Assembly (NCBI GenBank): GCA_030037335.1
Contig: JASHRN010000237.1
Location: 1 to 57,415 of the forward strand
From: Candidatus Acidiferrales bacterium
Lineage (GTDB): Bacteria > Acidobacteriota > Terriglobia > Acidiferrales > UBA7541
Length of the DNA: 57,415 bases
Reading direction: 5' to 3'
The notes under the pieces are model-generated. The model was not told the origin of the DNA and searched no databases. It was given only the letters and a program-made list of their open reading frames with translations. Numbering within the stretch: position 1 is the stretch's first letter; the number at the start of each line of letters is the position of its first letter. Both the position numbers and the translations under genes were made by a program. Positions 7,313 through 15,874 of the stretch are shown here, piece by piece.

Positions 7313-8386
7313 CTAGAAAATATTCAAGTGAATCTGCAAGAATTTCTTCGGATTGCGACGAAAATCTCCCATCAGGAGACGCATGTCTCCCGTTAGGCCG
7401 GTTAGGTTGTCGTAGAGCTGCGGATCGGTGAAGAATTTGCCGAAGGTGCCCTGCCCGTTGTTCATTTTGCCGGTGAGATGATTGATGTTTGCCGAAGCGT
7501 CCCGAAGATTCGTGAAAAGCGAATCGTCGGTGACGAATTTACCGAGACTTCCCTGCCCGTTGCGAATGCCGGCGAGGAGGCCATTCGTGTTGTCGAGGAG
7601 CTTGTCGGCCTTATCGTAAAAAGCGCGGTCGTAGACGAGTTTACCGAGGCTTCCCTGCTGATTTTGGATGGCCGCGGTCATGGATTCGAGGTGCGTAGCG
7701 CTGGCGTCGAATTTGTTGTAGAGGTCATCGGAAGTCAAAATTTTCCCCACGGAGCCCTTCCCCGCTTTGATATCGGAGACAAGGGATTGCGCACTCGCAG
7801 CGACGGAATCGAAATGGTCATAAAGAGACCGATCATAGATGAATGCGCCGGCCGTGCCTTTGCCGCTGTGGATGGCACCGACGATATCGCTCACTTGTTT
7901 TAGCACTGCGTTGACATTGTTCTCTAACTGAACGCCGTTGGCGACCATTTGCGTGAGGTCATTTCCGGCGACGCCCTGGATCACGCCGCCGTCGGGAATT
8001 GGGTCGCCGCTATATCCACGCGAAATGGTGACGTAACGATTGCCGAGAAGACCAGAAGTGAGAAGGCTGGCGTTCGAACTGGTACGAATGAGACTTTGAT
8101 AATCCTTCCCGATGCTCATGACGACTTCAATGCTGTCCTGCCGATTGGATGTGCTGGTGTTGACCTTCATATCTTCGACGTTGCCGACGGGCACGCCGTC
8201 GAGAGTGACCGGCGCGCCTTTCTGGAGGTCAGCGACCTCGGGCAGATAAGTCTTCAGCGTGTATTTGGCGCCCCAGGAGCTCGGCCCCGTGACGTAGAAA
8301 ATCGCGACGGCAATAATAATCAGACCGACGAGGACAAAGACTCCTACGCGAAGCTCTTCCCAGGTGATTTGCTTTCGTAGCGCCAT
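7313..8386 (-). CDS. mlaD: MlaD/MCE-family lipid-transport periplasmic protein
   Basis: A 357-residue protein with one N-terminal membrane anchor (residues 13-33, RVGVFVLVGLIIIAVAIFYV) and an MCE domain following at about residues 38-115 (YTLKTYLPEVADLQKGAPVTL.G..VG.V). The C-terminal half is a long series of near-repeats built on 'GKGSVGKILTSDDLYNKFD..' and 'GQGSLGKFV.DDSLF', typical of long MCE proteins. It binds lipid in the periplasm and works with an MlaE permease and MlaF ATPase. GAGGAG lies 7 nt before the ATG. It is the last gene of the mlaE-mlaF-mlaD minus-strand operon. Confidence 0.92.
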   Translation of the reverse strand: MALRKQITWEELRVGVFVLVGLIIIAVAIFYVTGPSSWGAKYTLKTYLPEVADLQKGAPVTLDGVPVGNVEDMKVNTSTSNRQDSIEVVMSIGKDYQSLIRTSSNASLLTSGLLGNRYVTISRGYSGDPIPDGGVIQGVAGNDLTQMVANGVQLENNVNAVLKQVSDIVGAIHSGKGTAGAFIYDRSLYDHFDSVAASAQSLVSDIKAGKGSVGKILTSDDLYNKFDASATHLESMTAAIQNQQGSLGKLVYDRAFYDKADKLLDNTNGLLAGIRNGQGSLGKFVTDDSLFTNLRDASANINHLTGKMNNGQGTFGKFFTDPQLYDNLTGLTGDMRLLMGDFRRNPKKFLQIHLNIF

Positions 8387-8468
8387 GCTATTCTCCTCTC
8401 ATTTCTGCTGGAAAATTAAAGTGATTGCTGCCCTCATAGCCTTGAGATGTGAACTCGCGTCGAACGAT

Positions 8469-9299
8469 TCATGCCAGGAATTGTCGCAGATACGGGTCTT
8501 CGGATTTCAGAAGATCCGTGGTTTGTCCCTGAAAGTAAATCGTTGCGTCGCGGATGACCAGAACTTTCGTCGGGGCAAAATGCTTTCCGTCAGCATCCTC
8601 CCAGATGGGAACAACGCGGTTGATACCAGGCTCGAAGACAAAATTCGCCAGACCGAAAGCGTCCTGCAGGCGATGCGTGGCGAGGAGAGATGTGACTCCG
8701 TTCAGATCGCGCAGGCGAAGAATGAGGGTGATGATTGTCTGGCTGGTGACGGGGTCGAGGCCGGCAGTCGGAGAATCGTAATAGACGATCGGCGGCTGAT
8801 CGATGAGAGCGCGCGCAATGGAAACGCGGCGGCGCATTCCGCCGGAAAGTTCGGCGGGAAATTTATCGTAGGCGTGTTCCATTTCCACGAAACGCAAGGA
8901 CTGGCGGACGCGCGTTTCCACTTCGTCAGCGTTGACCGATTCCTCGTGAAGACGAAAGGAAACATTGTCGGCAACGCTGAGCGAATCAAAGAGCGCTCCT
9001 TCCTGAAAGACGAATCCGATGCGGCGGCGGAAATCGAGTAACTCAACTTCCTTCATATCGACGAGATCATGGCCCATGATGACCACGCGCCCGGAGTTTG
9101 GCCGCAAAAGGCCGGCGGCTAATTTCAAGAGAACTGTTTTGCCGGAGCCGCTTTCTCCCAAAATGGTTGTCGTTTCGCCGGCGCCGACTTCGAAGCTGAT
9201 GTCACGGAGAACGTCGACATCGTCGAACCCGATGCTGACGTTCTCGAACCGGATGAGTGGCTCGCCGGGCACGACTTCATTGGTCACGGGAACGGGCAT
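8469..9299 (-). CDS. mlaF: MlaF-type ABC transporter ATP-binding protein
   Basis: A 276-residue ATPase. Walker A is GESGSGKTVLLK (about residue 52), the ABC signature is ELSGGMRRRVSIARAL (about 154) and Walker B is PPIVYYDSPTAGLDP (about 177), followed by the switch His in ATHRLQD. The sequence FENVSIGFDDVDVLRDISFEV opens the domain. It energises phospholipid movement by the MlaE permease. It is placed between mlaE and mlaD with gaps of about 60 and 80 bases, so one transcript is likely. No strong ribosome-binding site precedes the ATG at 9299; an internal GTG is possible. Confidence 0.92.
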   Translation of the reverse strand: MPVPVTNEVVPGEPLIRFENVSIGFDDVDVLRDISFEVGAGETTTILGESGSGKTVLLKLAAGLLRPNSGRVVIMGHDLVDMKEVELLDFRRRIGFVFQEGALFDSLSVADNVSFRLHEESVNADEVETRVRQSLRFVEMEHAYDKFPAELSGGMRRRVSIARALIDQPPIVYYDSPTAGLDPVTSQTIITLILRLRDLNGVTSLLATHRLQDAFGLANFVFEPGINRVVPIWEDADGKHFAPTKVLVIRDATIYFQGQTTDLLKSEDPYLRQFLA

Positions 9300-9362
9300 C
9301 GTAACGTCAGGAACGATTATAGATGCAATCTGAAATTCGCTGCAGAAAAAGCAGGCATGCCA

Positions 9363-10217
9363 TCAAGAAACGAGGTAATAGAGGAGCAGCTTGCCGATAA
9401 AGAAATCGGCAACAATGATGGAGATCGAGCCGGCGACAACGGCGGACGTGGTGGCACGGCCAACACCTTGAGTTCCGCCCCGCGTGCGCAGGCCGTAGAA
9501 ACAGCCGATCGTCGAGATAATGATAGCGAAGACGAGCGGCTTCACCAAACCCTGAACGATATCGCCGACTGCGAGCGACTGCATTGATTCATTCCAGAAT
9601 TCAACCGGGCCAATCGCCAACTGAAAATACGAAACGATGGACGCCCCAATGAGTCCAACTAAATCGGCTACGCCGGTGAGCAGTGGTAAAACAATGACGG
9701 TTGCGAGGACGCGCGGCACCACGAGCTTGCGAACCGGGTCTGTGCCGAGCGCGCGCATGGCGTCGACCTGTTCCGTGACGACCATGGAACCGAGCTCCGA
9801 AGCGATGCCGGAGCCGTTTCTTCCGGTGATCAAAAGAGACGCTATTACAGGCCCGAGCTCGCGTACCAGCGCCAGAGCCACCACTTCGCCGGTGAGGCTC
9901 GCGGAGCCGAATCGCTGGAATTGCGCGGCGGTATTTTGCACCATGACGCCGCCGATAAAGAAACCGGTAAGCAAGATGATGGGCAGCGAGCCCACCCCGA
10001 TCACGTCCATTTGCTCGAGAATATCCCGGAAGTAGAGGGGCGGCGAGCAAACCTTCACGAAAGTATCGCCCACAAGATAGGAATATTCCTGGAGTGACTG
10101 GATAGGACGCTTCAGCAGCCTGTTGACGACGGCCAGCAGAGAAGGCCCGGAAGACGGCATTTTGGAGGTGAGTGTAGCCATCGTGCGCGCGAGCGCTTCG
10201 ACAGCGTAACGTTGCAT
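9363..10217 (-). CDS. mlaE: MlaE-family ABC lipid permease
   Basis: A 284-residue integral membrane protein. The MlaE signature region is present: GFFIGGVMVQNTAAQFQRFG, then LALVRELGPVIASLLITGRNGSGIASELG and VTEQVDAMRALGTDP. About five to six hydrophobic segments follow, ending IIVADFFIGKLLLYYLVS. The ATG at 10217 is used; an upstream TTG at 10232 is also in frame. It is the first gene of the operon with mlaF and mlaD, divergent from aroC. No mlaB or mlaC homologue is adjacent, so the system resembles the minimal MCE transporters of other phyla. Confidence 0.92.
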   Translation of the reverse strand: MQRYAVEALARTMATLTSKMPSSGPSLLAVVNRLLKRPIQSLQEYSYLVGDTFVKVCSPPLYFRDILEQMDVIGVGSLPIILLTGFFIGGVMVQNTAAQFQRFGSASLTGEVVALALVRELGPVIASLLITGRNGSGIASELGSMVVTEQVDAMRALGTDPVRKLVVPRVLATVIVLPLLTGVADLVGLIGASIVSYFQLAIGPVEFWNESMQSLAVGDIVQGLVKPLVFAIIISTIGCFYGLRTRGGTQGVGRATTSAVVAGSISIIVADFFIGKLLLYYLVS

Positions 10218-10324
10218 AGGAGGGAACGTCAAGGAGGGACAACGGGTATTTTGCCTGGTGGCTGGCTTTCAGGCGGCGGCTTCGGTAAAATTTTGCGCTC
10301 GCGCAAGGAGAACAAACGACAGAG

Positions 10325-11497
10325 ATGCTGCGATTTCTCACGGCGGGCGAATCCCACGGCCAGGCGCTGGTGAGCTGGATTTCCGGCATACCGGCGGGTG
10401 TGCCTGTAGATATTGAATTTGTAAATCGTGAACTCCATCGCCGTCAACTTGGCTACGGTCGCGGCGGCCGGCAAAAAATAGAAAAGGACCAGGCGGACTT
10501 TCTGGCCGGAGTACGGCACGGGAAAACCATCGGGGCTCCGATTGCGATTCGCATCGAGAATCGCGACTGGAAGACGTGGGAGAAAGCCCTGCCAGTCGAA
10601 GACTCCGACGGAGCCGAAGATGCGCAGAGGCATCTGACATCGCCGCGACCTGGACACGCGGATCTTGCTGGTGCGCTCAAATTCAATTTTCATGATGCGC
10701 GATACGTATTGGAACGAGCGTCCGCGCGCGAAACGGCGGCTCGAACCGCCGCATGCACGCTGGCCAAGCTGCTCCTTCGCGAATTTGGCGTCGATGTGCT
10801 TAGTCACGTGATCGCCGTGGGACATGCGCAATTGGAGCGGGAAGCTACATGGGAAGAGATTGAGCGCGTGTGCGGGAATCTGGAATCGCCGCTGCGTTGC
10901 GTTGATGAAGCTGTGGAATTGCGAATGAAGGCGGAAGTGGATCAGGCGCTGAGGGCGGGAGATTCCGTCGGCGGAATTTTTGAGGTCGTGGCACGCGGCG
11001 TTCCGGCGGGACTCGGAAGCCACGCGCAATGGGATGAAAAACTCGATGGACGACTAGCGCAAGCGGTGATGTCAATCCAGGCCGTGAAAGCCGTTGAGAT
11101 TGGAACGGGCGTTCGAAATGCGACTTCATACGGATCGGAAGTGCAGGACGAAATCCGCTATGATAGTGAGCGCAAGCGATTTCAGCGCAGTTCGAATCGC
11201 GCGGGTGGCGTCGAAGGCGGTATCACAAACGGCCAGTATGTGGTTGTGCGAGGCTATCTGAAGCCGATTTCGACTTTGCGGCGCGCGCTGGGATCGGCAG
11301 ATCTGAAAACAAAGGAACAAATCAAGGCCGCGTATGAACGTTCGGACATCTGCGTAGTGCCGGCCGCGGGAGTTGTGAGCGAAGCAATGGTGGCATTTGT
11401 GGTGGCGCAGGCATTCCTCGAAAAATTTGGCGGTGACTCACTGGAAGAAACTCGGCGGAACTTCGAGAACTATCAAAAACAACTCGACGAGTTCTAG
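10325..11497 (+). CDS. aroC: chorismate synthase
   Basis: A 390-residue enzyme converting 5-enolpyruvylshikimate-3-phosphate to chorismate, the last step of the shikimate pathway, using reduced FMN. Family marks are TAGESHGQAL at the N-terminus, GRGGRQKIEKDQADFLAGVR, HLTSPRPGHADLAGA (about residue 107), ERASARETAARTA (about 132) and the C-terminal RALGSADLKTKE region. The length is typical. It begins a plus-strand run with def, fmt and rsmB; def follows after 11 bases. Confidence 0.97.
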   Translation: MLRFLTAGESHGQALVSWISGIPAGVPVDIEFVNRELHRRQLGYGRGGRQKIEKDQADFLAGVRHGKTIGAPIAIRIENRDWKTWEKALPVEDSDGAEDAQRHLTSPRPGHADLAGALKFNFHDARYVLERASARETAARTAACTLAKLLLREFGVDVLSHVIAVGHAQLEREATWEEIERVCGNLESPLRCVDEAVELRMKAEVDQALRAGDSVGGIFEVVARGVPAGLGSHAQWDEKLDGRLAQAVMSIQAVKAVEIGTGVRNATSYGSEVQDEIRYDSERKRFQRSSNRAGGVEGGITNGQYVVVRGYLKPISTLRRALGSADLKTKEQIKAAYERSDICVVPAAGVVSEAMVAFVVAQAFLEKFGGDSLEETRRNFENYQKQLDEF

Positions 11498-11508
11498 AAT
11501 AGGAACTG

Positions 11509-12018
11509 ATGATAAAACCCATTGTGAAATTCGGCGCGGCCGTGCTGGAACAGCCCACGCGGTTTGTTGAAAAATTCGACGCGGAGCTGGCGAAGCTTAC
11601 CGAAGATATGTTCGAATCGATGTATGCAGCCCGTGGCGTGGGACTCGCGGCACCGCAGATTGGACTGAACCTCAATCTGGCGGTAATTGATGTGACCACC
11701 GGGAAAAATCCGGAGGCCAAGCTCGTGCTGGCGAATCCGACGATTACACACTCGGAGGGCGAGCAGCGGGAAGAAGAGGGCTGTCTTTCCATCCCTGGTT
11801 TTCGGGGAAACGTGCTTCGGCCCGCGTTCGTGACCGTGCGCGCGCAAGACGTTACTGGAAAAGAATTCGAAATGAAAGGCGAAGGGCTGCTAGCACGTGC
11901 TTTTTGCCACGAAATCGATCATTTGCATGGCATTTTGTTTCTGACGCATCTGAGCATGCTGAAGCGCGACCTCATCAGAAGAAAGATCCGCAAATTGAGC
12001 AAGGCCGGCGAGTGGTAG
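11509..12018 (+). CDS. def: peptide deformylase
   Basis: A 169-residue metallo-enzyme that removes the formyl group from the N-terminal Met of new proteins. All three motifs are visible: GVGLAAPQIG (residues 43-52), EEGCLSIPG (metal-ligand Cys, near residue 89) and HEIDHLHG (two His ligands and the catalytic Glu, near 131). The gene lies between aroC and fmt. The def-fmt pairing is a common operon that couples formylation of initiator tRNA with later deformylation. Confidence 0.97.
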   Translation: MIKPIVKFGAAVLEQPTRFVEKFDAELAKLTEDMFESMYAARGVGLAAPQIGLNLNLAVIDVTTGKNPEAKLVLANPTITHSEGEQREEEGCLSIPGFRGNVLRPAFVTVRAQDVTGKEFEMKGEGLLARAFCHEIDHLHGILFLTHLSMLKRDLIRRKIRKLSKAGEW

Positions 12019-12024
12019 AAAATC

Positions 12025-12972
12025 GTGCCGCTGAAAGTCCTTTTCTGCGGCACTCCCGCATTTGGATTGCCGACGTTGGAGCTTCTGCTTGAGAAGCCGG
12101 ATTTCTCCGTAACCGCAGTATTGACGCAGCCGGACCGTCCCAAAGGTCGCGGCCAAGGCGCCGTGCAATCGCCGATAAAACAGGCGGCACTGAAGGCAGG
12201 CGTGCCGGTTCACCAGCCGGAAACGTTGCGCTCTGCGGAAGCGATGGAACTTGTTGCTGCAATTCAGCCGGATGTGAGCGTCGTGATTGCGTATGGACAA
12301 ATTATTCCCCGCAACATGCTGGAGATTCCACGATTTGGTTGGATCAATCTTCATGGATCGCTGCTGCCGAAATATCGCGGAGCCGCACCTGTGCAGCGCG
12401 CGATTCTCGCCGGCGAGCGGCGGACTGGCCTGAGCATCATGCGCATCGATGCTGGGCTCGATACAGGACCGATTCTGGCGCAATCGGAGGTCGAAATCGG
12501 CGGTGACGAAACTGCCGCGCAATTGCTCACGCGGGTGAGCGCGCTTGGCGCTCCGCTGATGGTGGATGCACTGCGCAAGCTGGAGCGCGGCGAAATCACG
12601 CCCAAAGCGCAGAATAATGCCGAAGCCACGCCGGCTCCGCCGCTGAAAAAAGAGGAAGGCTTGATTAATTGGCAAGAGCCAGCCGACGCGATCTACAACC
12701 GCATTCGCGCATTTGATCCGTGGCCCGGCGCGTATACGCGCTTTCGCGGAAGCGTTTGCCACGTGTGGGGCAGACCAGGCAAGCATCCTACGAAGCCGCA
12801 TAGCGCAGAATGTGGAGCAATCGTGCAAGATGAAAAGAAGCTGCTCGTCGCTTGCAGCGAGCGGACCTGGCTGGAGATTGACTTCTTGCGTCTTGAAGGG
12901 CGCAAACGCGTCGCAGCCGCGGAATTTGCAAATGGCGCGCGCCTTACCAGCAATGACCGCTTCGCCTCATAA
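12025..12972 (+). CDS. fmt: methionyl-tRNA formyltransferase
   Basis: A 315-residue enzyme formylating initiator Met-tRNA with 10-formyl-tetrahydrofolate. It starts at a GTG (12025), six bases after def. Motifs are FCGTPAFGLPTLE at the N-terminus and NLHGSLLPKYRGAAPVQRAI (about residues 108-127), which holds the catalytic Asn and His, plus GLDTGPIL. The C-terminal OB-like domain (INWQEPADAIYNRIRAFDPWPGA) is present, so it is full length. It overlaps the downstream rsmB reading frame. Confidence 0.96.
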   Translation: MPLKVLFCGTPAFGLPTLELLLEKPDFSVTAVLTQPDRPKGRGQGAVQSPIKQAALKAGVPVHQPETLRSAEAMELVAAIQPDVSVVIAYGQIIPRNMLEIPRFGWINLHGSLLPKYRGAAPVQRAILAGERRTGLSIMRIDAGLDTGPILAQSEVEIGGDETAAQLLTRVSALGAPLMVDALRKLERGEITPKAQNNAEATPAPPLKKEEGLINWQEPADAIYNRIRAFDPWPGAYTRFRGSVCHVWGRPGKHPTKPHSAECGAIVQDEKKLLVACSERTWLEIDFLRLEGRKRVAAAEFANGARLTSNDRFAS

Positions 12973-14347
12973 CCCGTTGCGAGACTCTCCAAAGAAAACC
13001 TCAGCGCGAGGACTTGCGTATTCCATTCTGCTACGCGTGGAAACAGAGAGCGCGTACGCGTCAGAGCTATTGCACAACCGGCTGGACGCGACGACCAACG
13101 AACGCGATGCAGCGCTGGCGACAGAACTCGTGATGGGAACGCTGCGCTGGCAGCGTCTGATTGATTTTTTCATCGAGCGCTATACAAAGCGAAAAGTATC
13201 GGCACTGGATCGCGAAGTGCTGATCATTTTGCGGCTCGGAATCTACCAATTAAGGCATCTGACCCGAATTCCTTCGCGCGCAGCAGTGAATGAAACGGTG
13301 GAGTTGGCGCGACGGGCGCGGAAAAAGTCGGCCGCGGCGCTCGTCAACGCGGCACTCAGAAAAGCAGCCGCAGAACGAGAATCGCTGATCGCCAAATTTT
13401 TGCCGACCGAGCTGAAGACTGCGGATGCGTTGGCATTGCGTTATTCGCATCCCACGTGGCTTGCGGAAGGCTGGATTCGGAGTTTTGGCGAGCAGCAAAC
13501 TGTCGCACTCATGGAAAGCAATAATCGCCCACCGGAACAGGTATGCGTTCTGCTCAACGCAGCGCATCGCGAGGAGGCAATCGAGTCGTTGCGAAACGAT
13601 GGCGTCACGTTGGAGCCAGGGCATTTGCTTTACAAGGCGATGATTGTCCGGTGCGGAAACCTGCGGAAGGCGAGCGCGTTTCGGAATGGCTGGGTTGGGA
13701 TTCAAGATGAAGCTTCCCAGCTTGTGCCGCTGCTGCTTGATGCGCGACCCAGGGAATCCGTGCTCGATCTTTGCGCCGCGCCGGGCGGAAAAGCGATGAT
13801 TCTCGCAAATCGGGTTGGTCCTAAAGGCCGAGTCGTGGCGGCAGACTTGCGCGAGACGCGCCTGCAAAGCATGCGCACGCGCATTGCGGGAATGGATGCG
13901 CGGAATATTTCATTGGTAGCGCTGGACGGCACGCGCGAGCTGCCGTTCGGCTGCCAATTCGATCGCATCCTTGTCGATGCGCCTTGTTCCGGAACCGGAA
14001 CACTGGCGCGCAACCCGGAGATTCGCTGGCGGCTGAAGCCCGAAGACCTGACGGACTTGCATCAGCGTCAAGCGAAGCTGGTGCGTTCCGCGCTTGCTCA
14101 TCTGGAACCCGACGGCGCGCTTCTCTATTCGACGTGTTCGCTCGAGCCGGAAGAAAACGAACTTGTAGTGCGCGAAGTGCTCGATTCAGAGCCGCGGTTT
14201 CGCGGCGAAACTGTGGAGATACCGCAAGAAATCCTGGCTGCCGGAGTAAACTCGGCAACGCTCGTTGGCGAAGATGGCACGTTCCGCACGTTTCCGCCGC
14301 GGCATAGCACGGACGGGTTCTTTGCGGCGCTCATTCGGCGAAAGTAA
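12932..14347 (+). CDS. rsmB: 16S rRNA (cytosine-967) C5 methyltransferase RsmB
   Basis: About 471 residues. An N-terminal NusB-like RNA-binding domain (ARGLAYSILLRVETESAYASE .. REVLIILRLGIYQL) is followed by an SAM-dependent methyltransferase domain. That domain has LDLCAAPGGKAM (SAM site), DAPCSGTGTLARNPEIRWRL (motif IV Cys) and YSTCSLEPEENE (catalytic motif VI Cys). The start is uncertain: ATG 12932 has GGAA 8 nt upstream and overlaps fmt by 41 nt; ATG 12953 overlaps by 20 nt. It is translationally coupled to fmt, giving the classic def-fmt-rsmB order. Confidence 0.93.
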   Translation: MARALPAMTASPHNPLRDSPKKTSARGLAYSILLRVETESAYASELLHNRLDATTNERDAALATELVMGTLRWQRLIDFFIERYTKRKVSALDREVLIILRLGIYQLRHLTRIPSRAAVNETVELARRARKKSAAALVNAALRKAAAERESLIAKFLPTELKTADALALRYSHPTWLAEGWIRSFGEQQTVALMESNNRPPEQVCVLLNAAHREEAIESLRNDGVTLEPGHLLYKAMIVRCGNLRKASAFRNGWVGIQDEASQLVPLLLDARPRESVLDLCAAPGGKAMILANRVGPKGRVVAADLRETRLQSMRTRIAGMDARNISLVALDGTRELPFGCQFDRILVDAPCSGTGTLARNPEIRWRLKPEDLTDLHQRQAKLVRSALAHLEPDGALLYSTCSLEPEENELVVREVLDSEPRFRGETVEIPQEILAAGVNSATLVGEDGTFRTFPPRHSTDGFFAALIRRK

Positions 14348-14426
14348 CATACACGTAAACAATCAGTGACGACTCGCATTGAAGCGGAGCAAGCGTGATG
14401 CTAGGCTCGACCACCGAGGGCCGTCT

Positions 14427-15152
14427 GTGAACTTTCGCGAGCGAATTGAATGGGCCGGGCGCATGACGGTGCTGGTGTTTTTTCTGGCGTCGATTGCGTT
14501 TTTGAGCGCGCTCATCACGATGCGATTTGCTATTGAGGGGCGCGAAGTAAGCACGCCTGACCTCGTAGGGCTTTCCACGACGCAAGCGGAGCGGGACGCA
14601 GGAAGCCACGGACTTCATATGAGAATCGAAGACCACATTTACAGCAGCCTGCCGAAAGATGCCGTGGTGCGCCAGAGTCCCGCGAGCGGCAGCGAGCTGA
14701 AGAAGGGTGAATTGGTGCACGTAGTTGTCAGTCTGGGTGTGCAGACGACCACCATTCCGCGGCTCAATGACCGAAGCCTTCGCGCCGCGCAAATCGAGCT
14801 GCTCAGTGAGGGCTTGCAGACGGGCGAAATTTCCAGCGTGCATCTGGCGGGATTCGCTCCGGATTTTGTGCTGCAGCAGAGTCCGCCTGCCGGGTCGACA
14901 AATGCGACAAGCCCGCACATTGACATGCTGCTCTCGATGGGCGCGCCGGAAGTTGCGTACGTCATGCCGGCGCTGGAAGGCTTGCCGGCTGCGGAAGCTG
15001 AGCAGCGGCTGGAAGCGGCGGGATTGAAATTGGACAAAATTACGCCGATGCCGCTGACAGGCAAACCGCCGGGGACCGTTACTTCGCAACTGCCTTTGCG
15101 AGGAGCGCGCGTCCAAACGGGAGAAAGTGTCGAACTGCAGGTAGCGCAATAG
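14427..15152 (+). CDS. membrane-anchored PASTA-domain protein
   Basis: A 241-residue protein. The GTG at 14427 is preferred because GAGGG lies about 7 nt upstream; a TTG at 14379 is possible in frame. One transmembrane helix (VLVFFLASIAFLSALITMRF, about residues 12-31) is followed by three PASTA repeats. They start near VSTPDLVGLSTTQAERDA, TTIPRLNDRSLRAAQIEL and AYVMPALEGLPAAEAEQRL, each ending in the 'V..QSP..G' or 'V..Q.P..G' pattern. PASTA domains usually sense cell-wall fragments. No kinase domain is attached, so it may be a partner or a wall-binding protein. It sits just before rpe. Confidence 0.85.
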   Translation: MNFRERIEWAGRMTVLVFFLASIAFLSALITMRFAIEGREVSTPDLVGLSTTQAERDAGSHGLHMRIEDHIYSSLPKDAVVRQSPASGSELKKGELVHVVVSLGVQTTTIPRLNDRSLRAAQIELLSEGLQTGEISSVHLAGFAPDFVLQQSPPAGSTNATSPHIDMLLSMGAPEVAYVMPALEGLPAAEAEQRLEAAGLKLDKITPMPLTGKPPGTVTSQLPLRGARVQTGESVELQVAQ

Positions 15153-15181
15153 CGGCCCTTGGGCTACAATCGCGAATATCC

Positions 15182-15874
15182 ATGAACCGCTTCCCTTTCC
15201 CTATCGAGATTACTCCGTCAATTTTGGCCGCTGATTTCACGATCCTTGGAGAGGAAATCAAGGCTGTCGAAGAAGCAGGGGCATCGGGGATCCATGTTGA
15301 CGTGATGGATGGGCACTTCGTGCCAAATATCTCCATTGGCGTGCCGGTTGTCGAGTCCCTCAGCAAGGCAACCCGCCTGCCGCTGCACGTGCATCTGATG
15401 ATTGAACGCCCGGGGGAGTTTGTGCAGGCGTTTGCGAGGGCCGGGGCTCATCGAATTTTCGTGCACCAGGAAGCCACGCCGCACCTTGACCGCGTCGTGG
15501 CGTCGATTCACGAAGAGAATTGCGAGGCGGCCGTCGTTTTGAATCCAGCTACGCCGGTTTCAACCCTGAAAGAGATTATGGACCGTGTGGAGGCAGTGCT
15601 GGTGATGACCGTGAATCCGGGATTCGGGGGACAGAAGTTCATTCCCCAGATGTATGGGAAAATTCGTGAGCTGCATGAGCTGCGCTCGCGCTATAATTAC
15701 GGCTTCCGAATTGCGGTCGATGGGGGTGTTACGCTGGAAAATGCCGGCGAACTTGCTGCTGCGGGTTGCGACAGCCTGATCGCTGGAACTTCGATTTTTC
15801 ACACGACGAGCCCCGGAGCGGCTGTGCGCCAGATGCGCCAGTTTGCAATCGAGGCGACATCGCAAAGGGTTTAA
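15182..15874 (+). CDS. rpe: ribulose-phosphate 3-epimerase
   Basis: A 230-residue TIM-barrel enzyme interconverting ribulose-5-phosphate and xylulose-5-phosphate in the pentose phosphate pathway. Motifs are ITPSILAADF (N-terminus), HVDVMDGHFVPN (metal His and Asp, about residue 38), LHVHLMIERP, MTVNPGFGGQKF (about 142) and VDGGVTLENA (about 179, second catalytic Asp). Full length. The last base of its stop codon is the first base of the next gene's ATG, so the two are coupled. Confidence 0.97.
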   Translation: MNRFPFPIEITPSILAADFTILGEEIKAVEEAGASGIHVDVMDGHFVPNISIGVPVVESLSKATRLPLHVHLMIERPGEFVQAFARAGAHRIFVHQEATPHLDRVVASIHEENCEAAVVLNPATPVSTLKEIMDRVEAVLVMTVNPGFGGQKFIPQMYGKIRELHELRSRYNYGFRIAVDGGVTLENAGELAAAGCDSLIAGTSIFHTTSPGAAVRQMRQFAIEATSQRV